From NCBI GenBank assembly GCA_964422465.1, contig CAYRBD010000003.1:19355-83354 (forward strand): a DNA stretch of 64,000 nt. Direction: 5' to 3'. This DNA is from FW021-bin31 sp964422465 (lineage in GTDB: Bacteria > Bacteroidota > Bacteroidia > Chitinophagales > Chitinophagaceae). Position 1 is the stretch's first letter; every line of letters begins with the position of its first letter. The notes beneath the pieces are model-generated. The model had not been told where the DNA came from. It did no database searches and saw nothing but the letters and a program-made list of their open reading frames with translations. Shown here one piece after another: positions 52,722-62,645 of the stretch. Both the position numbers and the translations under genes were made by a program.

Positions 52722-54062
52722 ATGTCAGTTCGCATATTAATATACATAGCTTTTGTTTTTTGTATTAATTGTTTTCCGAAATTTATATTTGCTCAGCAAA
52801 TTCATAATAAGAAGGAACAATTAGAATGGTTTAGTGAGCTTGGCTATGGTCTATTTATCCATTGGGGAATTGATGACCAGATAGGAACAGTTATTAGTCA
52901 TTCGTTAGTTGATGCTTCCAGGGACTATTGTAATAAGTATTTTAATGAGCTTCCGGATACATTTAATCCCAATAAATTTGACCCCGAGGCATGGGCAAGA
53001 CTGGCTAGAATTGTTGGTGTCAAATATGTTGTTTTTACAGCAAAACATCATTCAGGGTTCTGTATGTTTGACACGCAAACAACGGATTTTAATGTAATGA
53101 ATACGCCCTATAAAGAAGATATAACAGGGCAGGTGATAAGGGCATTTCGCAAACAGGGTATTGCAATAGGGCTATACTACTCACCGGATGATTTTCACTT
53201 CCTTTATGAACATAGAATTCCAATCAGTAGGAATAATAAAAAGGCAATGCCCTTACATAACTCTGCACTCTTAGAATATGACAAACAGCAATTGCAAGAA
53301 TTGCTCACAAACTATGGAAAAATTGATATTTTATTTTTAGATGGTATTGGAAGTAATCCTGCTCAAGGGCTTGCTTCTTTTGCCTGGGAGATTAATCCTG
53401 ATTTGGTAATTACACGTGGTGCAATGAAAACGCCGGAAATCAGTCCTTCTACTTCAGAAAATCTACCTAAATCAGTTCTTTCTCATGTTTGGGAAGCTTG
53501 TTTTACGATGGGGACTTCATGGCAGTATAAACCCACAAATGAGCACTACCGAAATGGCACTGATTTGATCAAAAATCTTGTTAAAGTTAGTGCTCAAAAT
53601 GGAAACATGTTACTCAATATTGGACCTAAGCCCAATGGATATCTGGCTCAGGAACAAAAAGATATCCTGCGTGAAATAGGTACTTGGTTGTTTATAAATG
53701 GAGAGGCAATTTATAGCACGCAACCGTGGATTGTGACCCATGAAGGAAATATTTGGTTTACTTCTGCTAAGAATAGAAAGGTGGTATATGCAATTTTAAC
53801 TGACTTGGATTGGCAATGGGGCACTCAAAAAACGATTTTTTTGAATTCTGTTCGAGCCAGCGACAATTCTACCATTCAGGTCTTGGGACAGAATAGTAAA
53901 CTGTTGGAATATCATCCTGAAATTTTACCTGATGTACATTGGGAAAATACCAATTCTGGACTTGAGATTACAGTCTGGCGAACCCAGCGTATTTACAACA
54001 ATAGAAGATGGCCCAATCCTGTTGTTATAAAAATTACTAATCCTTTACCCAATAAGAATTAA
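52722..54062 (+). CDS. GH29 alpha-L-fucosidase, divergent
   Basis: A 446-aa protein with signal peptide (FPKFIFAQQ). GH29 features: GYGLFIHWGIDDQIG near residue 45, YVVFTAKHHSGFCMFDT (107-118), and the nucleophile D207 in KIDILFLDGIG. The segment after FIHWG is atypical: most members have LYSVPA there, which suggests a different substrate pocket. NMLLNIGPKPNGYLAQEQ and a C-terminal beta-sandwich (~330-446) complete the fold. First fucosidase after SusD, 24 bp from its stop. It should remove alpha-L-fucose from an oligosaccharide; linkage is unknown. Confidence 0.88.
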   Translation: MSVRILIYIAFVFCINCFPKFIFAQQIHNKKEQLEWFSELGYGLFIHWGIDDQIGTVISHSLVDASRDYCNKYFNELPDTFNPNKFDPEAWARLARIVGVKYVVFTAKHHSGFCMFDTQTTDFNVMNTPYKEDITGQVIRAFRKQGIAIGLYYSPDDFHFLYEHRIPISRNNKKAMPLHNSALLEYDKQQLQELLTNYGKIDILFLDGIGSNPAQGLASFAWEINPDLVITRGAMKTPEISPSTSENLPKSVLSHVWEACFTMGTSWQYKPTNEHYRNGTDLIKNLVKVSAQNGNMLLNIGPKPNGYLAQEQKDILREIGTWLFINGEAIYSTQPWIVTHEGNIWFTSAKNRKVVYAILTDLDWQWGTQKTIFLNSVRASDNSTIQVLGQNSKLLEYHPEILPDVHWENTNSGLEITVWRTQRIYNNRRWPNPVVIKITNPLPNKN

Positions 54063-54079
54063 GATAATATTTTAGAAAT

Positions 54080-55555
54080 ATGATTATTTATAAACTTTCA
54101 AAGGACAAATCAACTTCTGTTCCCGGATATGGAATAATAATACTTTTTATTGCTACACTTATGTTTATGTCTAACTCAATCTCTTTTGGGCAAGATCAGC
54201 TAAAGAAGTATAAGCCCATTAAAGAATCATTGACGAAACATGAAGTTCCAAATTGGTATAAAAATGCAAAGCTTGGCATTTTTATTCATTGGGGCCTTTA
54301 TTCGGTTCCTGCCTGGGCGCCGGTTAAAGGGATGTATAGCAATTCTCACAAAAATGATTTTTTTAAATATAATCCCTATGCCGAATGGTATTTAAATTCT
54401 ATGAGAATTGAGGGTTCCCCTACTCAGGAACATCATTTCAAAACTTATGGTAAAGATTTTAATTATTATAACTTTGCAAAGACCTTTAACAAGGAAATAA
54501 AGGAATGGAATCCCTGGAAATGGGCAGACTTGTTTAAAAAAGTACATGCGCGTTATGTGGTACTGACAACAAAACATCACGATGGTTTTTGTTTGTGGCC
54601 AAGCTCCATACTCAATCCTTATTTATCCTTTGATGAACAGCATGCTTCAAGAGATATAGTTGGAGAGCTTACTCAAGCTGTCCGTAAAAATGGGTTAAAG
54701 ATGGGGCTTTATTATTCAGGTGGTTTTGACTGGTCTTTTAAACCGGTTGTTATTCATGATGGTAATAGTTTCAAGGAAGCCACTCCTCAGACCCTGCAAT
54801 ATGCAAATTATGCAGATGCACAGTGGTTTGAGTTAATCAAAAGATACCATCCGTCTGTTTTATGGAACGACATTACTTACCCTAAGAAAGGGAAGAAATT
54901 GAAAATATTTGCAGAGTATTATAACACAATACCGGATGGAGTGATTGACAACCGTTGGAATAGTGATGTTTATGATTTTACCACTCCTGAATATGCGAAA
55001 TACGATAAGATCACACCTAAAAAATGGGAGGCTACCCGAGGCATTGATTATTCCTTTGGCTATAACCAAATATCTACTGCGAAACAGATGTTGAGTATTG
55101 ACCAATTGGTAGATATGTTTGTTGATGTTGTCAGTAAGAATGGGAATTTATTGTTGGATGTGGGTCCGAAGGCTGATGGGACTATTCCTGAATTGCAGAA
55201 GGTGCGGCTATTAGGCTTGGGAAAATGGTTAGATGTGAACGGAGAAGCTATTTTTGGTACCCATTCCTGGCTGATAGCAGAAGCGAAGACAAATGCCGGA
55301 GTCCCTATTAGATTTACTTTTAAGGAGGGAAAACTTTTTGCCATTTTACTTGAAAAGCCTAAAGATAATACTATTATCATCTCAAAAGTTATTGCTGATA
55401 ATGGAACGGTATTAAAACTTCTTGGGAATGAGAAAGAATTAAAATGGGAAAATACCTCTAAAGGATTAAGTATCCTATTGCCTGATAACATGGTTGAAGA
55501 ACCTGCTTATACGATTGCTTTTAGTGTTCAGCCAACTTTGGAAATGAAAAAATAA
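54080..55555 (+). CDS. GH29 alpha-L-fucosidase
   Basis: A 491-aa protein with an N-terminal hydrophobic signal (GIIILFIATLMFMSNSISFGQ). Features: NAKLGIFIHWGLYSVPAWAP (62-81), YAEWYLNSMRIEG, YVVLTTKHHDGFCLWPS (159-175), GLKMGLYYSGGFDWSFKP, nucleophile D264 in HPSVLWNDITYP, and FVDVVSKNGNLLLDVGPKADGTIPE. The LWND nucleophile strand and SVPAW loop are typical of the GH29-A type with broad linkage specificity. It is closest in layout to the incomplete gene at 62646. It starts 17 bp after the preceding GH29 gene and is AT-rich. Confidence 0.92.
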   Translation: MIIYKLSKDKSTSVPGYGIIILFIATLMFMSNSISFGQDQLKKYKPIKESLTKHEVPNWYKNAKLGIFIHWGLYSVPAWAPVKGMYSNSHKNDFFKYNPYAEWYLNSMRIEGSPTQEHHFKTYGKDFNYYNFAKTFNKEIKEWNPWKWADLFKKVHARYVVLTTKHHDGFCLWPSSILNPYLSFDEQHASRDIVGELTQAVRKNGLKMGLYYSGGFDWSFKPVVIHDGNSFKEATPQTLQYANYADAQWFELIKRYHPSVLWNDITYPKKGKKLKIFAEYYNTIPDGVIDNRWNSDVYDFTTPEYAKYDKITPKKWEATRGIDYSFGYNQISTAKQMLSIDQLVDMFVDVVSKNGNLLLDVGPKADGTIPELQKVRLLGLGKWLDVNGEAIFGTHSWLIAEAKTNAGVPIRFTFKEGKLFAILLEKPKDNTIIISKVIADNGTVLKLLGNEKELKWENTSKGLSILLPDNMVEEPAYTIAFSVQPTLEMKK

Positions 55556-55585
55556 CACTTTATACATACTAAAAAGTTTTATGTT

Positions 55586-56911
55586 ATGAAAAATATCAAA
55601 AGCACCTTCTTCCTGATTGTTTCAATTTGTCTCCTTTTTATATTTACCGGAATGGCTGCTGCGCAGGGAACTTCAGACATTAATCCAGCAAAAAAGGAAC
55701 GAATGCAATGGTGGAGCGACGCCACCTTCGGAATGTTTATCCATTGGGGAATTTATGTCGTACCTGCACATGCAGAATGGTATATGAACAACGGACACGT
55801 TCCAAGGGAAAAATATGAGAAATATACATCTCAATTTGATCCCCATCATTTCAATGCTGATTATTGGGTTCGGGTTGCGAAGAATGCAGGCATGAAATAC
55901 CTAGTTATTACTTCAAAACATCATGATGGATTTTGCATGTTCAAAACTTCCGCCACTCCATATAATGTTGTGGATGCAACTCCCTGGCATACAGATCCCC
56001 TGAAAGCATTGAGCAGGGCCTGTCGAAAACAGAGTATTAAATTTGGAGTTTATTATTCCATAATGGATTGGCACAGCCCTTACCAATTGCCTCATGACAA
56101 TTCGGATCCCGAACATCCTACCTATAATCCAACAAAAATTAAAAAGGGGAAAAAGGATAACTATATTCGGTACATGAAAACCGAACTGAAAGAGTTGATT
56201 AACCAATACCATCCCGCTATTCTTTGGTTTGATGGAGAATGGACGGATTGGTGGACCTATAAAGATGGGAAGGAACTGTATAATTATTTGATGAGTTTGG
56301 ATCCCCGATTAATAATCAACAACCGCATTGGTAAAAGAAAGAAAGGGAAAGAAATGATAGGTGATTATGGTACACCGGAACAAAAAATCCCGCCAAACGG
56401 CATTCCCGGTAGCTATTGGGAAACCTGCATGACCATTAACAATCACTGGGGATATGACAAAAAGGATCACGATTTTAAATCGGATACCACACTCATTAGA
56501 AACCTCATTGATATTGCTTCAAAGGGAGGTAATTATTTACTCAATGTAGGACCTACTGCCCAGGGTATCATTCCGCTTCCGGAAGTTACCAGATTATCCG
56601 CAATGGGGCATTGGCTAAATATTTATGGAAAAGCCATATATGGGACCTCTGCCAGCCCTTTTAAAAAGCAATTTCAATGGGGACGAGTTACGCAGAGGGG
56701 TCATCAACTCTATTTGTCCATTTTTCATTGGCCTGAGGATGGAACCCTTTCTATTCCTGCCTATCAGGGTAGCATTAATTCGGCTCATTTAATAGGAGAC
56801 CCGGACAGACCCGGTGTTGTCGCACATAGGAAGGGAGATAAGATAGTAACAGATTTGCCGGGGAAAGCGCCGGATGGAATTGCTTCCGTTGTTAAAATAA
56901 GTTTTAAGTAG
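55586..56911 (+). CDS. GH29 alpha-L-fucosidase
   Basis: A 441-aa protein; signal peptide ends at MAAAQG. Features: RMQWWSDATFGMFIHWGIYVVPAHAEWYMNNG (39-70), YLVITSKHHDGFCMFKTSAT (105-124), FGVYYSIMDWHSPY, the nucleophile D216 in HPAILWFDGEWTDWW, and IDIASKGGNYLLNVGPTAQGIIPLPE. Resembles the gene at 60433 in the AEWY/DWH region. The GEWT after the nucleophile has Glu and Trp in positions common among GH29-A enzymes. G+C rises to near 45-48% from here on. Follows the previous GH29 by 30 bp. Confidence 0.93.
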   Translation: MKNIKSTFFLIVSICLLFIFTGMAAAQGTSDINPAKKERMQWWSDATFGMFIHWGIYVVPAHAEWYMNNGHVPREKYEKYTSQFDPHHFNADYWVRVAKNAGMKYLVITSKHHDGFCMFKTSATPYNVVDATPWHTDPLKALSRACRKQSIKFGVYYSIMDWHSPYQLPHDNSDPEHPTYNPTKIKKGKKDNYIRYMKTELKELINQYHPAILWFDGEWTDWWTYKDGKELYNYLMSLDPRLIINNRIGKRKKGKEMIGDYGTPEQKIPPNGIPGSYWETCMTINNHWGYDKKDHDFKSDTTLIRNLIDIASKGGNYLLNVGPTAQGIIPLPEVTRLSAMGHWLNIYGKAIYGTSASPFKKQFQWGRVTQRGHQLYLSIFHWPEDGTLSIPAYQGSINSAHLIGDPDRPGVVAHRKGDKIVTDLPGKAPDGIASVVKISFK

Positions 56912-56964
56912 AAAGCAAATAGGAAACTTAATGTTCCTAAAGTTCGTTTGACATCAACTACCAC

Positions 56965-58557
56965 ATGATGAGAAAGAAAAAAATAGTACCTTATTACAGA
57001 CTATTCCCTTTTATTACAGGTTTTTTGAGTCTGCTTTTATTGCTTCCATCATCCCTTTTTGCCCAAAATGAGACTCCCTATAGAAATTTTGGGGAGCACT
57101 TTGCTCAAAAATTAAAAACACCTGCCTATGCCGTTCCTGCCGGGACTTTTAAATCTAATTATACATCGCTCGCCAAACATACTGCGGCACCAAAATGGCT
57201 TCAGGATGCTAAATTTGGTATTTATGCTCATTGGGGCGTATATTCGGTTCCGGCGAATTCCAGTGAGTGGTATCCAAGAAATATGTATAATAAAGAGAGT
57301 AAGGAATACAAACATCATTTAAAAACGTATGGCTCACCAACAAACTTTGGATATCCTGATTTTGTACCTATGTTTACAGCAGATCAATTTAATGCAGCCA
57401 AATGGGCGAAACTTTTTAAAAAGGCAGGGGCCAGGTTTGCCGGACCCGTAGCGGAACACCATGATGGATTTGCAATGTGGAACAGCTGTTGGACTCCCTG
57501 GAATGCCATGGATATGGGACCCCATAGAGATGTGGCCGGTGAGTTAGCTAAAGCTATTCGAGGGGAAGGCTTAAGATTTATAGCCAGTTTTCATCATGGC
57601 TTTAATAATCTGTATAAAAAAGATGGAAAATGGCATGGGTTCTATGAGTATGTACAAAAGTACTTTCCCGAATTGTTAAAGGATCCCAAACGTGCTATTA
57701 TGTATGGTTGTTTGCCGCGGAAAACATTTTGGAATATGTGGAGAGGGAAATTAGAAGAATTTATCAATCATTATCATCCGTCTTTAATGTGGTTTGACTT
57801 TGATATAAATACGATACCGGATAATGTAAAAACGAAGTATTTAGCTTTTTATTTTAATAAGGCGGATGAATGGGGACAGCAGGTAGTAGTAACTTCTAAG
57901 GATAAAGATTATCCGAATACTATTGGTGTGCAGGACTTTGAAAGGGGAAGGTCGGATGAAATTGAAAAAACACCCTGGCTTACTGATGATGCTATTGGGG
58001 ACAATAGTTGGTGCTATGTGAAAAATTTGAAACTAAAAAGTGCGAGCTATCTTATACATGAGTTGATAGATATCGTTAGTAAAAATGGAGTATTTCTTTT
58101 GAATATCTCTCCAAAAGCAAGTGGCATCATTCCCGAAGCTCAAAAGGAGAGATTACTGGAGATGGGGCGTTGGCTTAAGAAAAACGGGGAGGCTATATAT
58201 GGTACCCGTCCGTGGAAAGTATTTGGTGAAGGGCCAACAAGATTAGAAAAAGGAGGATCTTTTGTTAAAAAGCTTCATTACACTCCACAGGATATTCGTT
58301 ATACAAAAAAGGGAGATAATGTATATGCCATCGAATTGGGTTGGCCTGGTGCAAATAATAAAATAATACTGTCGGCTTGGGCAAAGAATAAGATAAACCC
58401 CAATCTGAAAATTAAGGGGATCTCAGCTATTGGAAGTAAACAGCCTATTCATTGGAAGTGGAATAATGATGGCCTTGTAATAACAACTCCTTCCATAGCA
58501 CCTAATAAAATAGCTATTGTTTATAAAATATATACTGAAAGTAATTTAAAAGAGTAA
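56965..58557 (+). CDS. GH29-family protein, atypical
   Basis: A 530-aa protein; signal ends at SLFAQN. An extra ~50 residues (38-90) precede the catalytic fold. Features: DAKFGIYAHWGVYSVPANSSEWYP (81-104), FAGPVAEHHDGFAMWNS (158-173), ASFHHGFNNLYKKDGKWHGF, the nucleophile D278 in HPSLMWFDFDINTIPD and IHELIDIVSKNGVFLLNISPKASGIIPE. The usual KHHDG is EHHDG, and FIHWG is YAHWG. These changes affect the fucose-binding region, so specificity may differ. Lies 53 bp after the previous GH29; the next begins 7 bp after its stop. Confidence 0.88.
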   Translation: MMRKKKIVPYYRLFPFITGFLSLLLLLPSSLFAQNETPYRNFGEHFAQKLKTPAYAVPAGTFKSNYTSLAKHTAAPKWLQDAKFGIYAHWGVYSVPANSSEWYPRNMYNKESKEYKHHLKTYGSPTNFGYPDFVPMFTADQFNAAKWAKLFKKAGARFAGPVAEHHDGFAMWNSCWTPWNAMDMGPHRDVAGELAKAIRGEGLRFIASFHHGFNNLYKKDGKWHGFYEYVQKYFPELLKDPKRAIMYGCLPRKTFWNMWRGKLEEFINHYHPSLMWFDFDINTIPDNVKTKYLAFYFNKADEWGQQVVVTSKDKDYPNTIGVQDFERGRSDEIEKTPWLTDDAIGDNSWCYVKNLKLKSASYLIHELIDIVSKNGVFLLNISPKASGIIPEAQKERLLEMGRWLKKNGEAIYGTRPWKVFGEGPTRLEKGGSFVKKLHYTPQDIRYTKKGDNVYAIELGWPGANNKIILSAWAKNKINPNLKIKGISAIGSKQPIHWKWNNDGLVITTPSIAPNKIAIVYKIYTESNLKE

Positions 58558-58564
58558 GCCAACC

Positions 58565-60385
58565 ATGAGAAAAATAACGTTTACGAATATTATAAGATGT
58601 TCTTTGATACTGCTGGTCTTTATTTTTATTCCCCTTCTAACTTTAAATGCCCAATCCGTCGAGAATAAAAAAGCTTCCCGAACTCAATGGTTTGAAGAGG
58701 CCCGCTTTGGTATGTTTATCCATTGGGGATTGTATAGCGCTGCCGAGGGGATGTGGGAAGGAGAAAAACTTCGTTATTTTAATCGCTATGCCGAATGGAT
58801 TCGCTATCGCAATCGTATTCCCAAAAAGGAATATGGGAAATTGGCAAAACGTTTTGACTGGAATAAAATAGATCCTGAAAAATGGGTTAGGCTAGCCAAA
58901 GATGCAGGGATGAAATACATTATTATTACCACTAAACATCATGATGGAGTAGCTATATGGAATACAGATGTTGGAAACTATTCCCTACCTAAATTATCCG
59001 GTAGTCATCGTGATATAATTAAAGAAATAGCAGATGCCTGTCATAAATATGGGATAAAGCTGGGATTCTATTATTCTCATTGGATTGATTGGGCCGCCCC
59101 TAATGGCTGGAACCAAAATCAGGAATTAAGAGGGCAGGTTACGGATGAGCAATTTAACGAATACTGGCAGAATAAAGTAATTCCACAGGTACGGGAATTA
59201 TTAACCAACTATGGTAAAATATCTATTATGTGGTTTGATATGTGGATACCGTATCAAAAAACCATTATCAAGAAAAAACAACTGGTTCAATTAGCACAAT
59301 TGATTCATAAATTACAACCTGGTTGCCTGATTAATTCCCGGTTAGGATTACCTGCGAGTTCCAAATATGTAGATTATGAAACTTTAGGAGACAACCAGTT
59401 TGGTACAGCCTATACTGCACATCCCTGGGCAACTCCCGGGACTATCGCACATTCCTGGGGATACAATGGACAGGATAAGGACTTTAAATCAACTTCGGAA
59501 TTACTGAAGTCACTCATCTCTAACGTGAGTTTAAATGGAGGCTACACCTTGAATATCGGCCCGAGAGCCAATGGAATTGTACCTCATGAAAGTGTGGTTC
59601 GGCTAAAAGAAATGGGAAAATGGCTGAAGGCCTATGGAGAATCTATTTACGGGTGCACAGGGCTTACCCTCCGGCCCAATCAATTTGATTGGGGATACAT
59701 CACTTATAATAAGAAGGGTAAACACATTTATTTACAAGTATTCAACTGGCCGTTGGATGATACACTACGACTTGCCGGGGTATTGTCTACATTAAAGAAG
59801 GTTGAATTATTAAGAAGAGACAAGCCACCGCTTGCACTGTCCTTCGATCGGCATGGACCGCTTGTTCATATTCATCTTCCTGCCGGACAAAGCGACCCGT
59901 ATGTGTCCGTTATCCGCCTGACTACTGACGGAAACATAAAACTGGATAAAGAAGTTGCAGCAGAATCAACCTTCGGCGGCTTTGCCTTAAGAAGCCACAA
60001 TGCACTTGACAAAGAGGGGCTTCCAATCGTAAAATACGATGGAACACGACCAACCTATACCAGGATGCAGGGGCATACTATGAAATGGAAGGTTTATTTT
60101 CCTAAGAAAGGTAAGTATTATATTGATTTTTCTGCACACAATCCCACAAAAGAAACGGTAACGGCAGAGATACGTATCGGGAACTTAACTATTGACGCTT
60201 CAATTGCACCTGACGGAAAAGTAGTAGTGGAGCCTTATCAGCATAATTATACGGATGAATTTGTGGAGCATCAATTGGGTACTTTTACCGTAAATCAAGC
60301 AGGAGAAAAAGTGGTGACCTGTAAGGTAAAAGGCAATAAAAAATTGTGGTTCAATACGGTATGGTTCAATCATAAAGAGAAATAA
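58565..60385 (+). CDS. GH29 alpha-L-fucosidase with C-terminal beta-sandwich module
   Basis: A 606-aa protein; signal ends at LNAQ. Features: EARFGMFIHWGLYSAAEGMWEGEK (45-68), YIIITTKHHDGVAIWNTD (118-135), LGFYYSHWIDWAAPNGWN, the nucleophile D225 in GKISIMWFDMWIP, and LISNVSLNGGYTLNIGPRANGIVPHE. Residues ~480-606 form an additional domain (GHTMKWKVYFPKKGKYYIDFSAHNPTKE, ENQ-rich, ending KVVTCKVKGNKKLWFNTVWFNHKEK) like carbohydrate-binding modules of fucosidases. It starts 7 bp after the previous gene, suggesting coupling. Confidence 0.92.
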   Translation: MRKITFTNIIRCSLILLVFIFIPLLTLNAQSVENKKASRTQWFEEARFGMFIHWGLYSAAEGMWEGEKLRYFNRYAEWIRYRNRIPKKEYGKLAKRFDWNKIDPEKWVRLAKDAGMKYIIITTKHHDGVAIWNTDVGNYSLPKLSGSHRDIIKEIADACHKYGIKLGFYYSHWIDWAAPNGWNQNQELRGQVTDEQFNEYWQNKVIPQVRELLTNYGKISIMWFDMWIPYQKTIIKKKQLVQLAQLIHKLQPGCLINSRLGLPASSKYVDYETLGDNQFGTAYTAHPWATPGTIAHSWGYNGQDKDFKSTSELLKSLISNVSLNGGYTLNIGPRANGIVPHESVVRLKEMGKWLKAYGESIYGCTGLTLRPNQFDWGYITYNKKGKHIYLQVFNWPLDDTLRLAGVLSTLKKVELLRRDKPPLALSFDRHGPLVHIHLPAGQSDPYVSVIRLTTDGNIKLDKEVAAESTFGGFALRSHNALDKEGLPIVKYDGTRPTYTRMQGHTMKWKVYFPKKGKYYIDFSAHNPTKETVTAEIRIGNLTIDASIAPDGKVVVEPYQHNYTDEFVEHQLGTFTVNQAGEKVVTCKVKGNKKLWFNTVWFNHKEK

Positions 60386-60432
60386 ATCAATTTTAAGCCA
60401 ATATAGACTTTTTAATTCAAACCTTTTAGACT

Positions 60433-61788
60433 ATGAAAAACAAAATTTTGCTACTCGGACTGGCTTGCCTGCTTAGCCTGCCGGCTTTATCTCAAACGAA
60501 AAAACTATCTGGCGAAACTCCTCAGCAAAAAGAGCAGCGTATGCAATGGTGGACAAATGATCGTTTTGGGATGTTTATCCATTGGGGTTTGTATTCTCTT
60601 GCTGCTCGCCATGAATGGGTGAAAAACAGAGAACGAATGACCAATGAACAGTATCAAAAATACTTCGATGAATTTAATCCGGATCATTTTGAGCCAGAAA
60701 AATGGGCTAAAGAAGCAAAAGCAGCGGGCATGAAATATGCTGTTCTCACGACAAAACACCATGAAGGTTTTTGTCTATTTGATTCGAAATATACCGATTA
60801 TAAGGCTACTAATACCAAAGCCCATCGGGATCTGGTGAAAGAATTTATAGATGCGTTCAGAAAAGAAGGATTAAAGGTGGGATTTTATTACTCCCTGATT
60901 GACTGGCACCACCCGGACTTTACCATAGATCGGGTACATCCCCAACGACCGAAAGACTTAAAAGATTCCGCAGCTTATGCCCGTATGAATAAGGGGAAAG
61001 ATTTTTCAAGATACCGGGAATATTTGTTTCATCAGGTGAGGGAATTGTTGACCAACTACGGTAAAATTGATATCCTTTGGTTGGACTTTTCTTATCCCGG
61101 CCCCTTTGGGAAAGGCCATGAAGATTGGCATTCCAGGGAATTGTTGGCTATGGTGAGAAAACTGCAGCCCGGCATTATTGTAAATAATCGTTTGGATCTG
61201 AATGATTATGTGGATGGCTATGATTTTGAAACCCCCGAACAGGTAAGTCCCGAGGCACTTCAAAAGTACCGGGGTAAAGCGTTTGAAACCTGTCAGACTT
61301 TTTCAGGCTCCTGGGGATATTATAGGGATGAAACGACTTGGAAAACCCACAGACAGCTATTGGATTTGTTGATCTCTTCCGTATCCAATGGTGGAAATCT
61401 GATTTTGAATGTAGGACCTACGGCAAGGGGAGAATTTGATTATCGTGCAGAAAGGGCATTGGACAGCATGGCGTATTGGATGCATGCGAATAGTGATGCA
61501 ATTTATCATTGCACGTATGCGCCGGAGGAATTTACCGTGCCGGAAGAAACTAAACTGACCTATAACCCGGAGACCAAAAGATTGTACTTGTTCCTTTATG
61601 ACTATCCGAAAGATGGGAAGTTAGTTTTACCAGGCTATCGCAATAAGGTGAAATATACGCAGTTTTTGAACGATGATTCGGAATTGTTGTACGAACCAAG
61701 GGATAACAATTCACAGGATTTGGTGTTGACGGTTCCGAAGTTGAAACCGCCTTATGATATTCCGGTTGTAGAGATGATTTTGGATTAA
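60433..61788 (+). CDS. GH29 alpha-L-fucosidase
   Basis: A 451-aa protein; signal ends at PALSQ. Features: NDRFGMFIHWGLYSLAARHEWVKNRE (42-67), YAVLTTKHHEGFCLFDSK (102-119), VGFYYSLIDWHHPDFTIDRV, the nucleophile D218 in KIDILWLDFSYPGPFG and LLISSVSNGGNLILNVGPTARGEFDY. The KHHEG motif has Glu where most members have Asp, as in the gene at 62646. The C-terminal beta-sandwich is normal. Its stop precedes a 174-bp gap and the transposase gene. Confidence 0.93.
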   Translation: MKNKILLLGLACLLSLPALSQTKKLSGETPQQKEQRMQWWTNDRFGMFIHWGLYSLAARHEWVKNRERMTNEQYQKYFDEFNPDHFEPEKWAKEAKAAGMKYAVLTTKHHEGFCLFDSKYTDYKATNTKAHRDLVKEFIDAFRKEGLKVGFYYSLIDWHHPDFTIDRVHPQRPKDLKDSAAYARMNKGKDFSRYREYLFHQVRELLTNYGKIDILWLDFSYPGPFGKGHEDWHSRELLAMVRKLQPGIIVNNRLDLNDYVDGYDFETPEQVSPEALQKYRGKAFETCQTFSGSWGYYRDETTWKTHRQLLDLLISSVSNGGNLILNVGPTARGEFDYRAERALDSMAYWMHANSDAIYHCTYAPEEFTVPEETKLTYNPETKRLYLFLYDYPKDGKLVLPGYRNKVKYTQFLNDDSELLYEPRDNNSQDLVLTVPKLKPPYDIPVVEMILD

Positions 61789-61962
61789 AAGACCGGGCCC
61801 GGAGGAATTGCCTCTAGAAGCTCTGAATTTAAAAAATAGGTGATTTTTAATGATGATGGGTATTTATCGTATTATTGTGGTTCTTCAATATTTGGTGTGG
61901 AAAATATGGTAATAAGGTTAGTTCTTTAAGGATATTTAAGAAAATGAAAACCGATCTTCCGG

Positions 61963-62607
61963 ATGGAGACAACGATGAAGAAATATAAAGGAAAATACAG
62001 GACGGATTCTATGCGGGCACAATGGTGGGATTATGGTTGGAACGGCGCCTATTTTATTACCATCTGCACCAAAAACAGACAACAATTTTTTGGAGAAATA
62101 AAAAATGGGGAAATGGAATGGTCTAATGTTGGAACCATTGTGGATGTGTTATGGCACGAAATCCCCCATCATAACCCCTTTACTGAATTAGGGGAATTTG
62201 TAGTCATGCCCAATCATTTACATGGTATTCTAATATTGAATAAACCCCAAAACAAAAGGGATGGTAATAATGATGGTGTGGACGATGGACGTTCGGACGT
62301 GGGTGTGGTAGAGACGTTGCATGCAACGTCTCTACCACACCCACAACAACCACCCGATCACCCTCCACGATCTGAAAAAAACAAACAAATGGCCGATTTA
62401 TCCCCGAAATCGGGAACCGTTTCCAGAATTATCGGTTCCTATAAATCCGCAATTACAAAACATGCCAACCGATTACAATTTCCACATGAATGGCAACCGG
62501 GATTTTATGATCATATCATCAGAGACGAGCCATCCTATCAACGGATAGCGACCTATATCAAAAACAATCCGGGAAATTGGAAAGACGATAAATTTTATAA
62601 TGGATAA
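61963..62607 (+). mobile_element. RAYT-type Y1 (HUH) transposase carrying an internal palindrome
   Basis: A 214-aa REP-associated tyrosine transposase-like protein (PF01797 relatives). N terminus YRTDSMRAQWWDYGWNGAYFITICTKNRQQFFGE, the HUH pair in FVVMPNHLHGILIL and the candidate nucleophile Tyr in SRIIGSYKSAITKHANRL, ending with the conserved YDHIIRDEPSYQRIATYIKNNPGNW. Met 1 or Met 5 (61975) may be the start. Between these blocks (residues ~113-127) the DNA is a 46-bp perfect palindrome. It is a single-strand-handling domesticated transposase, and sits between GH29 genes six and seven. Confidence 0.9.
62299..62344. repeat. 46-bp perfect palindrome inside the transposase gene
   Basis: The outer arm GTGGGTGTGGTAGAGACG and inner arm TTGC flank a central AT; the right half is the exact reverse complement, through 62344. 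Each arm is 22 nt with a 2-nt centre. It encodes VGVVETLHATSLPHPQQ in frame without a stop. Confidence 0.95.
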
Positions 62608-62645
62608 ATTGGAGGGATGATTTTAGAATAAATTATATTTATACC

